Below the pieces are notes generated by a model that was given only the letters and a program-made list of their open reading frames with translations, was not told where the DNA came from and made no database searches. Positions 1 through 30,100 of a stretch of 64,000 nt of DNA are shown here, in pieces (position 1 is the stretch's first letter; each line of letters begins with the position of its first letter). Made by a program: the position numbers and the translations under genes. Source of the DNA: Scolanthus callimorphus (Eukaryota > Cnidaria > Anthozoa > Actiniaria > Edwardsiidae); the NCBI GenBank assembly GCA_033964015.1, contig CM066912.1, positions 29,164,532-29,228,531 of the forward strand. The letters run 5' to 3'.

Positions 1-115
1 AAATTGCACAGTGGCACAGCTTGGTGTTAACACTGCCTGTACATGTCCTTCTGCCTCTCTTTGTTTATTTTATTGACTTCCACGTAATACATTAACTTGG
101 TAAATTTTTGTGCAG

Positions 116-17880
<17,765 letters not shown>

Positions 17881-18028
17881 ACCACGTCAAAAGGTCATAT
17901 AGGGTAATTGTGGACCCAACACAGTACAAACAATTCTAATCGATGGAGATTGACCAGGTCGAGCCACGACATAATCAAATTCATCGATCTTGGGTGAGAG
18001 CGCTAATTGTCGCTGGAGAGCGTAGGTC

Positions 18029-18034
18029 AATAAA
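18029..18034 (+). terminator. Probable COPA polyadenylation signal AATAAA
   Basis: The first canonical AATAAA after the COPA stop codon, about 150 nt downstream. A second AATAAA lies at 18564-18569. No cleavage site can be shown without transcript data. Confidence 0.5.
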
Positions 18035-19081
18035 ATCCGACAAAAAACCTTAACTCTTGGTGGTGTCTGCCACGGCTTTGCGCGTTTGCTTGTTCAAGAT
18101 GACGATAGCGTAGAGTTAGGTAACACTACGAAAGAACAGATTAATATCCGAGAAAGGTATTTTATTATTCTTCGCGAGCTCGATCAGTTTCAACGCCATG
18201 CCCTGATCCGAAATGATCGACTTACTGAAGCTAATATTGCTGGAAATTTCTGAGAACATTCTCCTCAACTCGCGGCTCTGTACAGCCATTAAGGGCCTCT
18301 TCTGATTGGCTGGTTTTGAACGTTGGGGCATGTACAGAAAATTATTAATCTGTATAAAATCTCGCGCATGCGTTGGTGGCTGTTACCAGAGCGTCCCGCG
18401 CTGTGACGAGCAACTGGGTACCAAAATGTTCTGAGAAATGTTCAAAGTGTGACAAAAAGAGAAGTTTCAGGTGGTCGATCTGCTAGAAAGTAAGAGAAAG
18501 GGGTGCAAGAAAAATAAATTTGAAAGACGCTTGTGAAGTGTAAATGTCCAATTCCAAATGCATAATAAAAGTTTTAATGTAAAAAGATCATTGTGTTCAA
18601 AATCGTGTGACTCCTTTAACTCAGTAATTTCTTATATGCGCCAAGCGAAAAGGGCCCTTATACAGAATTTCATACTTTTGAGAAAAATGTGAAAAAAATG
18701 CCATACACAGGCGCGGATCCAGGGGGGTTCATCAGGTGCAAGTGAACCCTCTCTCCCAACCAACCTGATTTTTTGGGGGGATCAGTTCGCTAAGACTTTT
18801 TGTTATTTCAGAGTGGTTCTTTTCTTTTTTGTGACCCAATGTATACCAGTAAATTAAATTCATGATTTCGCCTCGTGAGAGGGCCACATACAACAGAAGG
18901 ATTGGTATAGATTGTTTCCTCATACGTTGCACTTTATCAGCAAAAATGACACCCCCCCCCCCCCCCCATTAAAATCCTGGATCCGCCAATGAAACATCTA
19001 TAAAATTGGCCAAATCTGCACTTTCCTGTGCAAAATTTGGATGACCAATGCTTAGTGTTTCGATACACTCTGCAAAACAGA
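18035..19081. other. Intergenic region downstream of COPA
   Basis: No convincing gene. It contains a second AATAAA at 18564 and a CAGGCGCGGATCCAGG MITE (18718-18991). A 71-codon minus-strand frame (18116-18331) shows no recognisable domain. Confidence 0.6.
18718..18991. mobile_element. GCGGATCCAGG-type hAT-like MITE
   Basis: The left end CAGGCGCGGATCCAGG and right end CCTGGATCCGCCAATG are inverted copies around a poly-C tract. Related ends occur at 42687-42833 and 48993-49275. No clean target duplication here. Confidence 0.55.
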
Positions 19082-20389
19082 TAGTCCGTGGGCCAGGAAT
19101 CGAAACCCTCCCCCCCCTCGGGATTTTGCTGACATATATCATTCGAAAGCTTAGGTCAAGGGTAGTCCAAACCGGTTGTTCGCACTTTTGAAGTGGAAGC
19201 GTTTAGGAGTTACGGTGCATTTTACATTTGGGCTTCAAAACCACAGGGTACCCGCGTCGGGGATAGCGAAAAATACAAATAAAATGCTTGTATTCCATTC
19301 AAAACTCAACATATTGTGCAGCTGGTCACGAAATAGCCTTAAGGCATGATTACGTTGAAAACGTGTGCATAAAAGCATTCAAATAGGTGATTTGGGCAAC
19401 AGTGTATTCCACAGGATACCCGCGTCGCGCGGTTTTAACAATTCGAAATGCGAATTTTATAGCTTGAGTAACAGGCGGAAATCTATTTTCTGTCAGAAAA
19501 TGAGAGGAAAAACAACAACAAATGGTTAGCTCAATATTTTGTCGCAGAAATGTCTCCAAAGGATAACCATGTCTAGCGGAAATATGAGGAAATCCGTTGT
19601 TTTCCTAATAACTGTTTTGTGGTTGCTGTAAAGGAAAAATAGAGTTTTACATTATGCGAAAACACTACTTGTACTGTACTTGTTGTTAATATGTCTGCAA
19701 AATGTCATGAAATACTAAACTATGGCTCATAGCCCTCACGTTCCGACTAGTGCACTTTTGGAATCGCCGTAGAAATATACGGAGCTTGTAGCCATCAGCC
19801 ATCCGAGGGAATTCGTAACGAAGTGCTTTTGGACTTTACGAGGCGCGAAACTACTAATTACCTACTTACATACACTTCACTCTGTATATAAGGGACCAGC
19901 AAAACATATTAATGACTCGGATGAGAACTTAACACGCTAAGCAATCCAAAAGTAAAGCACCCAGCAGCATAACCACGTTAAAATCTCCAAAAAAGTTGTA
20001 TAGCACAACAGGCGCGAATTTCCCGTCAGCGACGCACGCCATAGCAAAATTTAGCGCAACTACGTTTTACTTTATGGTGCACGAGCTGCATTATTTTAGA
20101 AACAAAGACACGCAAGTGCGCACTAGCACTGGTAAGCAGCTAGCTCATTACTTTCCTACTACAATCTATAAGTCACAATTCTAATATCAATCCCAGCAAA
20201 TTGAAGAGCCTGAGGATACTCGGCAGAAAGGATTATTTTCCGTACTAGACCTTTCCGATTTAGCGGAATATAGGCGGAATTGGCATATAATATTCCGCGG
20301 CTATATTCCGCGTTATCTTGTTGCGATTTCAAGTTGAAATGTTGTCTGGATTTATATCCAAATCGAAAGCTCTGTAACTGCACGTATGT

Positions 20390-20450
20390 ACGTCGCAATT
20401 TGTAATAAGTGTCGCAATTTGTAATACGTGTCGCAATTTGTAATAAAGTT
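20390..20450 (+). repeat. Three tandem GTCGCAATTTGTAATA units
   Basis: An 18-bp unit GTCGCAATTTGTAATANG occurs three times in a row. The same word is found inverted in clusters at 22098-22200 and 22530-22590, always inside the inner TIR element. Confidence 0.8.
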
Positions 20451-21283
20451 GTTTATCCAGTGAAGTCGGCACTGAAAAAATGTTGAGAAAAAGAATCTTT
20501 ATTCGAGTTTCAAATAAAATAATGTAGATAACAATAACGATAACAAACAAGACAAGAATCATGTGATATTTCAATATTTTAAATCTAATTTAAGCAAGTT
20601 AAAAAAATTTGGGCAACTTTTCGGCAACTTTTTGAAAAAAGAAGCAACTTTTTGGCAACTTCTAAGCACTTGTGCCGAAGCCTAGGCTACTTCCATTTAA
20701 ATAACATGATTTTGATATTTTTGGAAGGTTTCATTCATGGAAAATTTTGCAGACAAGTCAGAAATGCCGCGTATAGCCATGCTGGAATAGCAACTTCTAT
20801 AGTTCTCTATTTCGATTCTCCATACTCTTTCCTAGGAGCTTTCACCTGCACATCTGTGAGAGATTTGCACGAGAACCAATGCATGGGTTTTAACTTCTGA
20901 GTTTTGGAGCCCTGTTTTTATTGCTCCACATACCGCAACACAACATCGAGCAACGGCTTTGCCAACGTCATTACGAGTGAAAGTCGTACAATGTATCACC
21001 AATTCCGTGATATCTTAAGGTTTTGTAAACCTGCATTTTCCAATGAAATTATCGAATTAAGAGGAATGTTGCATGGAAGCGGTGTGGTTTTAGCGTTATT
21101 GCCGCTGCGCTGTTTTGTGGAGATACGGGCAGTGCATGGGAAGTAATTGCTAGCTCGAAGCAAATGCTTCGTGACGAATAATATATAGATTTAGCCACTG
21201 GCTAAAAGCGGACCTCCTGGTTATAAAATTTTCTATGTGAATGAAAGGCATTCCCATGTGTACATGGTTTATATGGTTGCTTT

Positions 21284-21700
21284 AGAGTCTTCCCTTCACG
21301 AGATATTGATTTTTCAAGCATAGATGACGTCATCGATGACGTCACATCACGTGACCATCTCATTTCGCTCATCTAGTGGCCTACACTACCAAGTTTGGTT
21401 GTTTTAGAGTCTTCCCTTCACGAGATATTGATTTTTCAAGCATAGAGGACGTCATCGATGACGTCATATCACGTGACCACTTCATTTCGCTCACCTGGTG
21501 ACCTAGACTACACTACCAAAGTTTGGTTGTCTTAGAGTCTTCCCTTCACGAGATATTCATTTTTCAATCACTGATGACGTCATCGATGACGTCACATCAC
21601 GTGTCCCGGTTACAGCACCCCCCTTGTGGCATAGACAAAATATCCCAAGTATGGTTGTCTTAGCGTGTTCCCTTGAGGAGATATAATTTTTTCTTTGCAT
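21284..21700 (+). repeat. ~125-bp tandem repeat rich in TGACGTCA palindromes
   Basis: TAGAGTCTTCCCTTCACGAG recurs at 21284, 21405 and 21533, with a decayed fourth unit near 21659. Units one and three hold two 8-bp CRE palindromes each (GATGACGTCATCGATGACG then TCAC); unit two keeps one intact. A CACGTG follows in each. Further TGACGTCA-like sites lie near 21908-21930. Confidence 0.85.
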
Positions 21701-21722
21701 ACCACAGGGTTCCCATGTGTAC

Positions 21723-21772
21723 ACGGACGGACGGACGGACGGACGGACGGACGACGGACGGACGGACGGACG
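21723..21772 (+). repeat. (ACGG)n microsatellite
   Basis: Two runs of ACGG separated by a 3-base slip follow directly after the CRE-rich tandem array. Confidence 0.9.
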
Positions 21773-22317
21773 GCGTACGCTATAGGTTTAATACCAGAAA
21801 AATAAAGAAAAAATCATATCTCCCGAAGGGTAGCTTCTATAGAAGCCAAACTTGGACAAACTTTCAAAGACCATAAGACGAACTCTATAACAAAGTCACG
21901 TGCCCTTACGTCATCAATGACGTCATCAAAAAGATCCATAATGCCCGTGACGTTCAAAAATCAACTCGATAGTATACTATACGTTTTTCTCTTAGGTATG
22001 GTGCTCCGCTAGCGCGGGCCTTCGGCCCGCGCTGGAGCTCCGCTATTATGAAACTTTTGCCTGTATCTTTCTTTTAAACGGAGGCTGTGACACCAATTGT
22101 AATTCTTGTTTATTACAAATTGCGACGGAGATGTATAACAAATTTTGTTTTTTTGCTTTTGTATTACAAATTGCGACGACTTTATTACAAATTAGAAAAT
22201 AACACCTATGTTGTATTGTGAATGTGCACATTCTGATTGGTTAAAAAGCGTGTTTGTAAGAGACCTGAGAACACGATTGTCACGCAACGCTGTCGCGCGT
22301 GTGTATGTTATTTTCTA

Positions 22318-22506
22318 AAAGCAATAAAAATACTTTCTGCGTGCTCTCTGGTTTCTTACAAACACTCGGGGAATGTTGGTCGAACTGATAAAACTTGAAA
22401 GACACTCGCCTTCGGCCCGTGTCTTTCAAGTTTTGATCAGTTCTCCCAACATCCCCCTCGTGTTTGTAAGAAAGCAGAGAGCACGCGGAAAGTACTTTTA
22501 TTGCTT
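22318..22506. repeat. ~190-bp near-palindrome with AAGCAATAAAA ends
   Basis: AAGCAATAAAAATACTTTC is inverted as GAAAGTACTTTTATTGCTT. Arms of ~85 nt surround a short centre (ACTCGCCTTCGGCCCGTGT). Same termini as the foldback at 10299-10412. Confidence 0.75.
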
Positions 22507-22856
22507 AATTGCAACAGGTATTAAAATTACGACGAGTTTATTACAAATTGCGACAGGTATTACAAATTGCGACAATTATTTTAAATTGCGACTGTACACA
22601 CGTAACCTTTTTCCCTTCATTGTTTTAAATTTCATTTCTGGAAATGGTAAGAGGGGCAACTGTTTCAAAACAACCACAGCCGGATGGTCGCGCTGGTCGC
22701 GCTGGTCGCGCTGGTATCTAAGAATTATCCTAAGAATAAATGCCAGGGTTTTCAAAACAAACTGCTTTTTTGGATAATGAAGACAGGATGTGTGATTGCG
22801 AACCTTAATTTTTTTTTTTTGCCCTTGGATAATCTACCATCTTTCTATGAGCCTTG

Positions 22857-22948
22857 CCCAGGTTCCGTCTGTCGCATCAGTCGACCTTGAAACAATGGAA
22901 ACTGGAATTATTCTATTGTTTTACGGTCGACTGATACGATGGAAACCA
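22857..22948. repeat. GTCGACTGATACG foldback, copy 1
   Basis: ATCAGTCGACC...CAATGG is inverted to ATTGTTTTACGGTCGACTGAT. A second copy with the same ends is at 44086-44172. Confidence 0.55.
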
Positions 22949-23821
22949 GGCTTAAGCTTACCGAGTTACGATGTCTTTGTGTAGTTTGAGATAGGAATCG
23001 CACTTATAGAACTGAAAATGGCTCATTAGCCGGATTTATGGGGTGAAATTTGTGCTCAAATAATGTTTAGTTTAATTCCCTGTTTATCTTTTTAGTTTCA
23101 TTTTTTTCGCTTGTTCTCCTCTGGCTCATGTGCCAAGTGAAAAAGATAAAAACGTGCTGTGTTGTTCATTGCATAAAACTTGAGAGAAATTCAATCCATT
23201 TAAAAACATGCCATATAGTTAACTATTAACATATAGTTATTTGCATTCTACTAGCTTTGCAAATATTTTTTTTTTTCAGAGACAAAAAAGGATGCAAATT
23301 CGGAGCATTTTTCCAAACCCGGGAGATAAGTTATTCATAAAAAACAGGCTGGATGGATTTTAATTGCCCCCTCTAAAATTAAATCAAAACTACTAACTTC
23401 ATTTATCTTCTCTTTTACGGAAATCGTTTTATCTATGATAAAATTGTTCAAAGTAAGAGTTCAAAGTGGTGATTCAGTTTTGACCATTTTGTCCCTAGAG
23501 ACTGAAGAACTAAACGTGGCTAAACGTGCATGCAACAATGTCGCATCAACAAACATATGCTTCTGAACCACGCCAGAAACATATTTGTTGTGCAACAATG
23601 GCTCCTTTAGAAAATGTTTGCTACATTGCTGCCACGTTTAGCCCTGGAAAAGGCAACATTTTTCGTTGTTCACACGTTTCGCCTATTGCTGTCTCGTTGA
23701 GCAAGGGCTTATAAACCTGCAAAGCATAGGAATGGTTTTCTTGAGATATGAAAATTCCAACAAGTTTTCGAACTCCTACCTATTGCCTCCTACCTATTTC
23801 AATCAAACAAGGCGCAGTGCT

Positions 23822-24031
23822 ATGTTAAAATTGCAAATTTCTTTTTGGTTAATGGTGCTGGTTTTGTTTTCCTGTAGCTTTTATGAAGGATTTGCGCTCC
23901 CAGGCTTCGTGGGGTCCAGTGTTTCTCTATCCGTATCCTCGCGCGCAACTGTAAACTCGGTTAGTTGCCCTTCAAAATTCCGCAGAGAATTTCTTGATAA
24001 TTTGTTTTCGCCATGTGGTTCTTGCTATTAG
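23822..24031 (+). CDS. Candidate small secreted or receptor N-terminal ORF, 69 aa (speculative)
   Basis: An ATG-to-TAG frame of 69 codons starts with a good signal-peptide profile (MLK, then a hydrophobic run SFWLMVLVLFSC, with likely cleavage after EGFA). It ends in a cysteine-rich tail, CPSKFRREFLDNLFSPCGSC. The C...EFLD.L..PC..C spacing recalls the start of a TNF-receptor cysteine-rich domain, so it may be a first exon, a decayed fragment or chance. No downstream exon, splice donor or poly(A) signal was found. It lies inside element A. Confidence 0.2.
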   Translation: MLKLQISFWLMVLVLFSCSFYEGFALPGFVGSSVSLSVSSRATVNSVSCPSKFRREFLDNLFSPCGSCY

Positions 24032-24475
24032 CTTGTTTTTCTTTCTACGTTCTTGTTATAGTTTGAAATGAAAGACTTGACTTTCACGATCTGCCCAGTA
24101 CGTATTATCAGTTTTACAGATTTCTTCAGTCGCGCCTTATTTTCATTTTTGAAACGAACTCAAAGCTCCCAAACTCAGCCTTTAGAAGGTTGCCTGTGAA
24201 GTAAACACATTTGATTTTAGTCTAAAACGAATTTTTAGAAATGATAAATTGATTATCGGCGCTTTTTATACTGCGGAATATAGCCGCGGAATATAGTATT
24301 TTTATTCCGCTAAATCGGAAAGGTCTACTACGGCATAGAATTAAAACAAATGCCAAAAGCATATTACTCTGCGAGCAGTAGTTTCCTCCTTTCTTCGGCC
24401 CCGGCGGCAAGCGAAGATAGGAGGATACCACTGCTCGCAGGGTACAAAGCATAATGCCAAACTGTTGTATTTCAC

Positions 24476-25054
24476 CCCGGCGTAACAAATCGATAGAAAT
24501 CGATCATCGAAAACTGATCGATAAATCGATATTTGTCGATCAGATTGACCGATCATTATCGATTAATATCGACAATCGATAAAAATCGATAGTCACAGCC
24601 ATCCCCGTCAGATCGATAAAAATCGATATCACTTGATATCGAAAGTGTACCATAACACTGTTCCAAAGATAAAGTTATTTAAATTTATTGTGTCTTGACC
24701 AAAGATCCGAGAAGATTCTGGACTACCCACACCCTGGGGAGAGGCCGAAACTCTGCCCGCTAACGTTTGCGTTGTTTCTCGGGAAACTCAGATCTCCAAT
24801 TCTTTGGACCGCGAGCCTCTGGTTTCCAGGGTGAAATTTTTTCTATGAGAGGCGTCTTTTCAAAGAATATCGATACATTAATCAATCCTGTGCTTGTCGA
24901 TACAAATCGATATAATTATTGAAAAATCGATAATCACAACAGAGCTAGCGATCAATTTTTATCGATTACCGATAAAATCAATCGATTAAAATCGATTAGT
25001 ATCGACAAATATCAATTTTATTGGGTTATCGATTTATCGATTTGTTACGCCGGG
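24476..25054. mobile_element. TIR element packed with ATCGAT motifs, 7-bp target duplication
   Basis: TIRs CCCGGCGTAACAAATCGATA (left) and its near inverse (right) are flanked by ATTTCAC on both sides (24469-24475, 25055-25061). The first and last ~170 bp are dense in ATCGAT and CGATAAAAATCGAT words, while the centre (24660-24860) is ordinary sequence. No ORF. An hAT-like origin is possible. Confidence 0.7.
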
Positions 25055-25793
25055 ATTTCACTATTCCGTGAACAGATGGTAATTATATTTCTTTGAAAGC
25101 TATCACCGCTACCACTTACCTCTGGGAGAGGACCCTGGCTAAGACACTAACGTGAAGCTATCCACGCACATAATGCTCAAATTCAAATCTAGCGATTACA
25201 CTCGAGAAGACTGCAAAAAGGCGAAGCAACACCGCCTTGTCTGTCGTGGAAAGTGCGGCGATCCCAGAGCCCGAAAATGCTCTGATACATCAGTTAACAA
25301 GAACAAACATGGATGGCATAATATGCCGCAAAGCACACATATTCGTTTACTACTGATAAAACACTATTTTGTACATATCTGGGAGAGGAAACGTGTGAAA
25401 ATCGTGTAGGGCCAGACACTTTTTCTGACTGTTTTCAAAATTATGAGACGTGGGTACCCTGTGCTTTTTATTGAACGAATTTCCTACTTTTAATGCTTTT
25501 ATTAAGAGTTTTTCTAGCAAAATAGCGGATTTAGGCTGTTATTAGGCAAAAGGTGCGATATCGAGTGTTTTTGATGTAACACAGGGGATTTTATTTGTGT
25601 TTTTCGCTATTCTCGACGCGGGTACCCTGTGGTTTTGAAGCCCAAATGTAAAATGCGCCGTAACTCCTAAACGCTTCCACTTCGAAAGTGCGAACAACCG
25701 GTTTTGGACTACCCTCGGCCTAAGCTTTCGAATGATATATGTTAGCAAAAATCCCCGAGGGGGGGAGGGTTTCGACTCCTGGCCCACGGACTA

Positions 25794-27116
25794 AGAAATT
25801 TGACAAAGTACCGTAGAAGGCTCGTTTTCGCTTGATGGGGCCCATATGTTTGTTGCATTTCGTACAAATTCTCAAGATTTCTGATCTGGGGGTTAACAGG
25901 AATTAAATACAGTAACAGACACAGAACACATGAAACCACTTGTTTATTTGATTTGTCTCATTCATTTTTGTGTACAACTTGGGTTTTTATTTTCTAAAAT
26001 TCTCTTAAAATTACTCAATTCACAAAATGATTCTGACTCATACCTCATATCTGGAGGGAAATTTACCTTAGGACCCCCACACCCCTGTATTTTTTAATCC
26101 CCTCGGGGGGGGGGGGATTAAGTGTTAGTAAACCTGGTTATGAATAAATTTGTCAGTCTGTCTGTGGTTTGGAATATAGAGCAAATAAATTTGAGGCAGG
26201 TCATTTCCTGTTGCATTGTTTTGTGAGCTTTTACCAAATTAGTTGAATATGGAGAAATGGTAACTTAGCTAATCCTTTAACAAAATCCCATTGATTCATG
26301 AGAATGGTGTATTTCATACCAATATGATGAATCCAAGAACAACACTCAATTAGATGTTTTTGCTCCGTCTCCTGGGAAAAATCCAAGACGACTGCATTTG
26401 CTGTATTTCTCCAGGGATAATTTAAGAAATTTTGTCATTTCAAGGCAGTCTCCAGATGTTTGAAGTCCTAGGGTTGATGTCCCTGCTGACTCATTCCAAC
26501 AGGCCTGCATTCAGAGCAGTTTTTCTGCAGTTAACCTGTGAAATACTACACTCTTGTGTGTTTCTGATTCTTTTGTCCTTTATGATTTTGAAGTGAGGGG
26601 GCTCATTAGAGACGATGAATGGCAAAGTGTGTGTGTGTGGGGGGGGGGGGGGGGGGGCTGATTTTACAGAACACATGAAAAACTATTGAAAAGTGGGGAG
26701 AGGTTGCCCTGTCCATGTAAAATACTATCACACTGTGTGTCCTGGGTTAACGGAAACTGCTCTAATAGCAAAAAAAAAATATCACTCTGACCTAATGCAT
26801 GTAAACTTGCAGTACAGTAATTTCTTTCCAGAATACATTCACTCTTCTCATGAATGACCATAACTCAATAAGATTGTCCCCAAAACTATTGCATGTAGTG
26901 AAGAAATGTAAATCTTAATTTTAACAAAAACCCTAAACTCTTATTCAAAGGTACATGCATTCTGTTATTATATCGGACAGCATGTAGCTTCCTAATTACT
27001 GGTAAATCAGCCATTTGACTTAGATGTTTATACTTCTTAGGCTAATGTGTTCATATCTAACCAAAGTTTGATTGGATGATACTATTTAATCACGATTTAA
27101 TCAAGAGTTTTTTCAC
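25794..27116. other. Intergenic region between element A and TOLLIP
   Basis: No gene seen. It holds poly-G tracts at 26103-26118 and 26638-26658 and AT-rich sequence. Two ATTAAA words on the minus strand (27101-27096 and 27090-27085) lie just past the TOLLIP stop and could serve as a poly(A) signal. Confidence 0.5.
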
Positions 27117-30100
27117 TCAGTCCCCACTCATTGTCAGTAAGTGACTGGTAGCAGCAGAAACATCACCCCTGCTTGCTTCTAATACAGACTTAATAACACT
27201 TTCTTCCATATTTGGGAACATATCTTTAAGGTTTTGAATATCCTCCTCTGAGGGCTGACGGGGTTGTGGGGGTTGTGTCGGCTGGGCTGGGGGGACACCT
27301 GTCGGATGTACAAAGCCCCCTGGGTAAAATACTTGTGCCCCTACTGGGACTGGCTGAGGCACCATCATGACAGGTACAGGTTGCTGGTACATAAAAGGTT
27401 GGGGTGCTGCAGGAACAACCTGGGAAAAAATTAAAGTGTAACACATGCTTGTTACAGAGGTGAATCCAGGAATTTCAGAAAGGGGTGGGGGGCTGGATAG
27501 TGATAATAATAGGGACCAAAAATTGCAAATTTCCATCAGCAAATGCAGTAAATGTATGGGACCACAATACAGTGTGTGTCTTTGCTGTCACCCTGATCAT
27601 GCATGCATGGTGAAGCAGTCATGCCATGACCTGTGTGCTTTGCTTGTTTGCTTGCTTTTAGTTGCATTTTCTCCCACCACTACTAAGTGTGTAAATACAC
27701 TTTCCACTGAGAAATCAGTGACGGGTGTGTAAAAAGGGATCCCTGCACAGCGTTATGCTGCAAATGAAGAAGAAAATAATGTAGAGAAAAATGCTGACAT
27801 TATTATGACCAACATTTTATCAAGGTGTAGAGAAACTACCTTTGATAAAAGCAGCTGTGCCAAAACACCGGTCATAATATATCAGCGTTTTTCTCTACAT
27901 TTATTATCTTCCAGGTTTCTTTTGCACCATAACGCTGCGCATGGATCCTTTTTACACTACAGTTACATTTTTACCTGTGACGTACACTCATACAAGAAAG
28001 TATGGTAGGGTTCTTTTCACCTTGATAAAGGCAGCTGTGCCAAAATGTCAGTCATACTATATCAGCATTTTTCTCTACATTGGCACTGTTACCATGGGAA
28101 CCTCAATATTTTTACTACTGCTACTGGAGGTTAAGAGCAGATTTCATGTGACTGTAGCAATCACAAACTGATTACACCAATAATTATGAAGAAAACCTAT
28201 AGGAGTGAAAAAATAACTGCAAATAACTCACAACAGTCATATAAAAGCTGCTTTCTATTGCCTAGGTGTATTGTGTCTATTCATCAGTCCACTTACTCTG
28301 TAGGCAAACACCAGGTTAATCATGCCCTCTTTATCTTCACCCTGCTTGCCACTGAGGGGGTACCAGTCATCCACTGTCTCTCCCTGAAGTACTTCATCTT
28401 TTATTTGGATAAGAGTCCAGGCTATTCTCTCATCCACTGAAAATGATCTCTGGAATATAAAGAATGTCAATAATTTAGCAAAATCCCCCTTCTGGATGTG
28501 TATTTTCATAAAAAAGGTCAGCAGAATACTAAGCAGTATCTCAGTATGTTTTCAAGTAATTCTCTCAAAACTTTGCAGATTTACTAAAAATACAAATTAT
28601 GTGTATTATGGATAACAATATTATATCTAAAGCATAAAAATATGTCATACAATACCTCATCAAATATCTCAACATATAATGTAGAAACTCCTTTGGGTAA
28701 TGTGCTGTGGATAAAGGGAAATCAAATAATTTATTTTATTTTACGGTTCCTATCTATATTCCATTTTCTTATCAGGTATGCCATTTCTGCTGAACTATGT
28801 CTGCAAGGTGGAACAAGAAAACAACTTTATCTGGGATAAATATGGCTAATGGAATTTAAGATTATTTAATGAATTTTACATGCAGCAGTAACATTTTAGC
28901 CGTATTTCCTGGAATTCTGGGAGCAGTTCATTTTACTGTAGAAGTGTAGAAATGTATCACTTATTGTGTGTTTCCAAGAAATATCCATACCCCCCCCCCC
29001 CCCCCCCCCCCCCCCCCCTACGGAAGGGATTGGAAATTCCGGAGGGGTGGGGGGTCAATTTACCTGATCTTTTCCATACAAATAATTTTTCTTCGGAAAT
29101 TCCAGAGCGGTGGGGGGTCATTTCTCAACACCCTTCCCTGCGGGGGTATGGATATTTTTTGGAAACACACATTGTCGTAATTGTATGCCTTAGTGAAAAA
29201 GTTTGATGCAAAACTACAAAATCTAGGCATGTTTACACCTAACTCTGGTGCGGAATTTCAAGTCCTGCCATGGAGACCTTGCAAACAGACTCTGTTAATG
29301 AGAAGTTAATTTGCTAATTTATCTTTGTGCCCCTACCATGAAATGAGTTTATTCCAGCGAGGGTTGTTGGCTCCATTATTATCAGTTGTTGTCTCACACA
29401 CATGGTTACCAACTGTAAGGCGGCAATAGGGATCCATTCTTGTAATCCCATAATTCTTGGCAAGCTTTGCCTTCAAATAATTGATAACAATTATGATGAT
29501 AATTCAGGGCATCTGGTTGAGTGGTGTGTGTGTGAAGGCAGTGGAGCATTGTTTCTATGGCAACAAACATGGGAGTTAGCTATTGCCACTGCAATCTTCC
29601 ATTTTGCAGCATGCGCGGTCTGGTTGTGGCAATCACTATCGCCCCATGTTCCTACCATAAAAACAATTAAGCTTCACCACCTTCAAGCAGACCAGCTGAG
29701 TCAAGTACAGGCCTGTAACACTTTGAAGAATGGCTTGAAAATGTTTGCCAAATAGTGTGAGAATTACCTGGACAACAGTAATACTTAGTCTGCCAACTGG
29801 TACTTGCTGTACAGGGACAAATCCTTGGGGGTATACCATGGGCTGCATTCCTGGCCCAACCTGGACAGGCTGACAAGAAAGTCTAAGGAAATCATCTGGC
29901 AAATCACCAGTCATCACTCGACCACGGCCTGTGGTAGCTACAGATACAATATGCTGTTAATGCTAATCAGGGTGACCTCACACAGTGTTATACACCTATT
30001 TCAGAAAAGGTTGCACCCTTATAACTGTCTGTTGTATCCTGTGATGCGTCATGGGAGCAAACAGAATCATGGACACTGGTTTTCAGGATAAATAGCAATC

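Larger units (their letters stand above)
20241..24332. mobile_element. Inner TIR element within element A
   Basis: ACCTTTCCGATTTAGCGG near 20249 and CCGCTAAATCGGAAAGGT near 24308 are inverted. Both carry ATTCCGCGGCTATATTCCGC, so the inverted arms are ~60-75 bp. Between them lie repeats of GTCGCAATTTGTAATA. No transposase is seen. Confidence 0.5.
19082..25793. mobile_element. Element A: 6.7-kb element with ~205-bp terminal inverted repeats
   Basis: The left end 19082-19290 and right end 25585-25793 are inverted copies (TAGTCCGTGGGCCAGG outward; GGCTTCAAAACCACAGGG and TACCCGCGTCG inward). The flanks carry a 3-bp direct repeat AGA (19079-19081, 25794-25796). The interior shows no transposase-like ORF and contains younger insertions: the inner TIR pair 20241-20315/24272-24332, a TGACGTCA array, the 24476-25054 element and several hairpins. 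The ends resemble element B at 40528-43820 in start (TAGTC) and internal box. Confidence 0.6.

Noticed and set aside
18116..18331. 71-codon minus-strand frame (MPQRSKPANQKRP...)
   Set aside because: No recognisable domain and no splice or poly(A) context. Lies just downstream of COPA, possibly in its 3' UTR region.
25152..25409. 85-codon lysine-rich frame inside element A
   Set aside because: No homology recognised and no promoter or splice signals; sits in transposable DNA.
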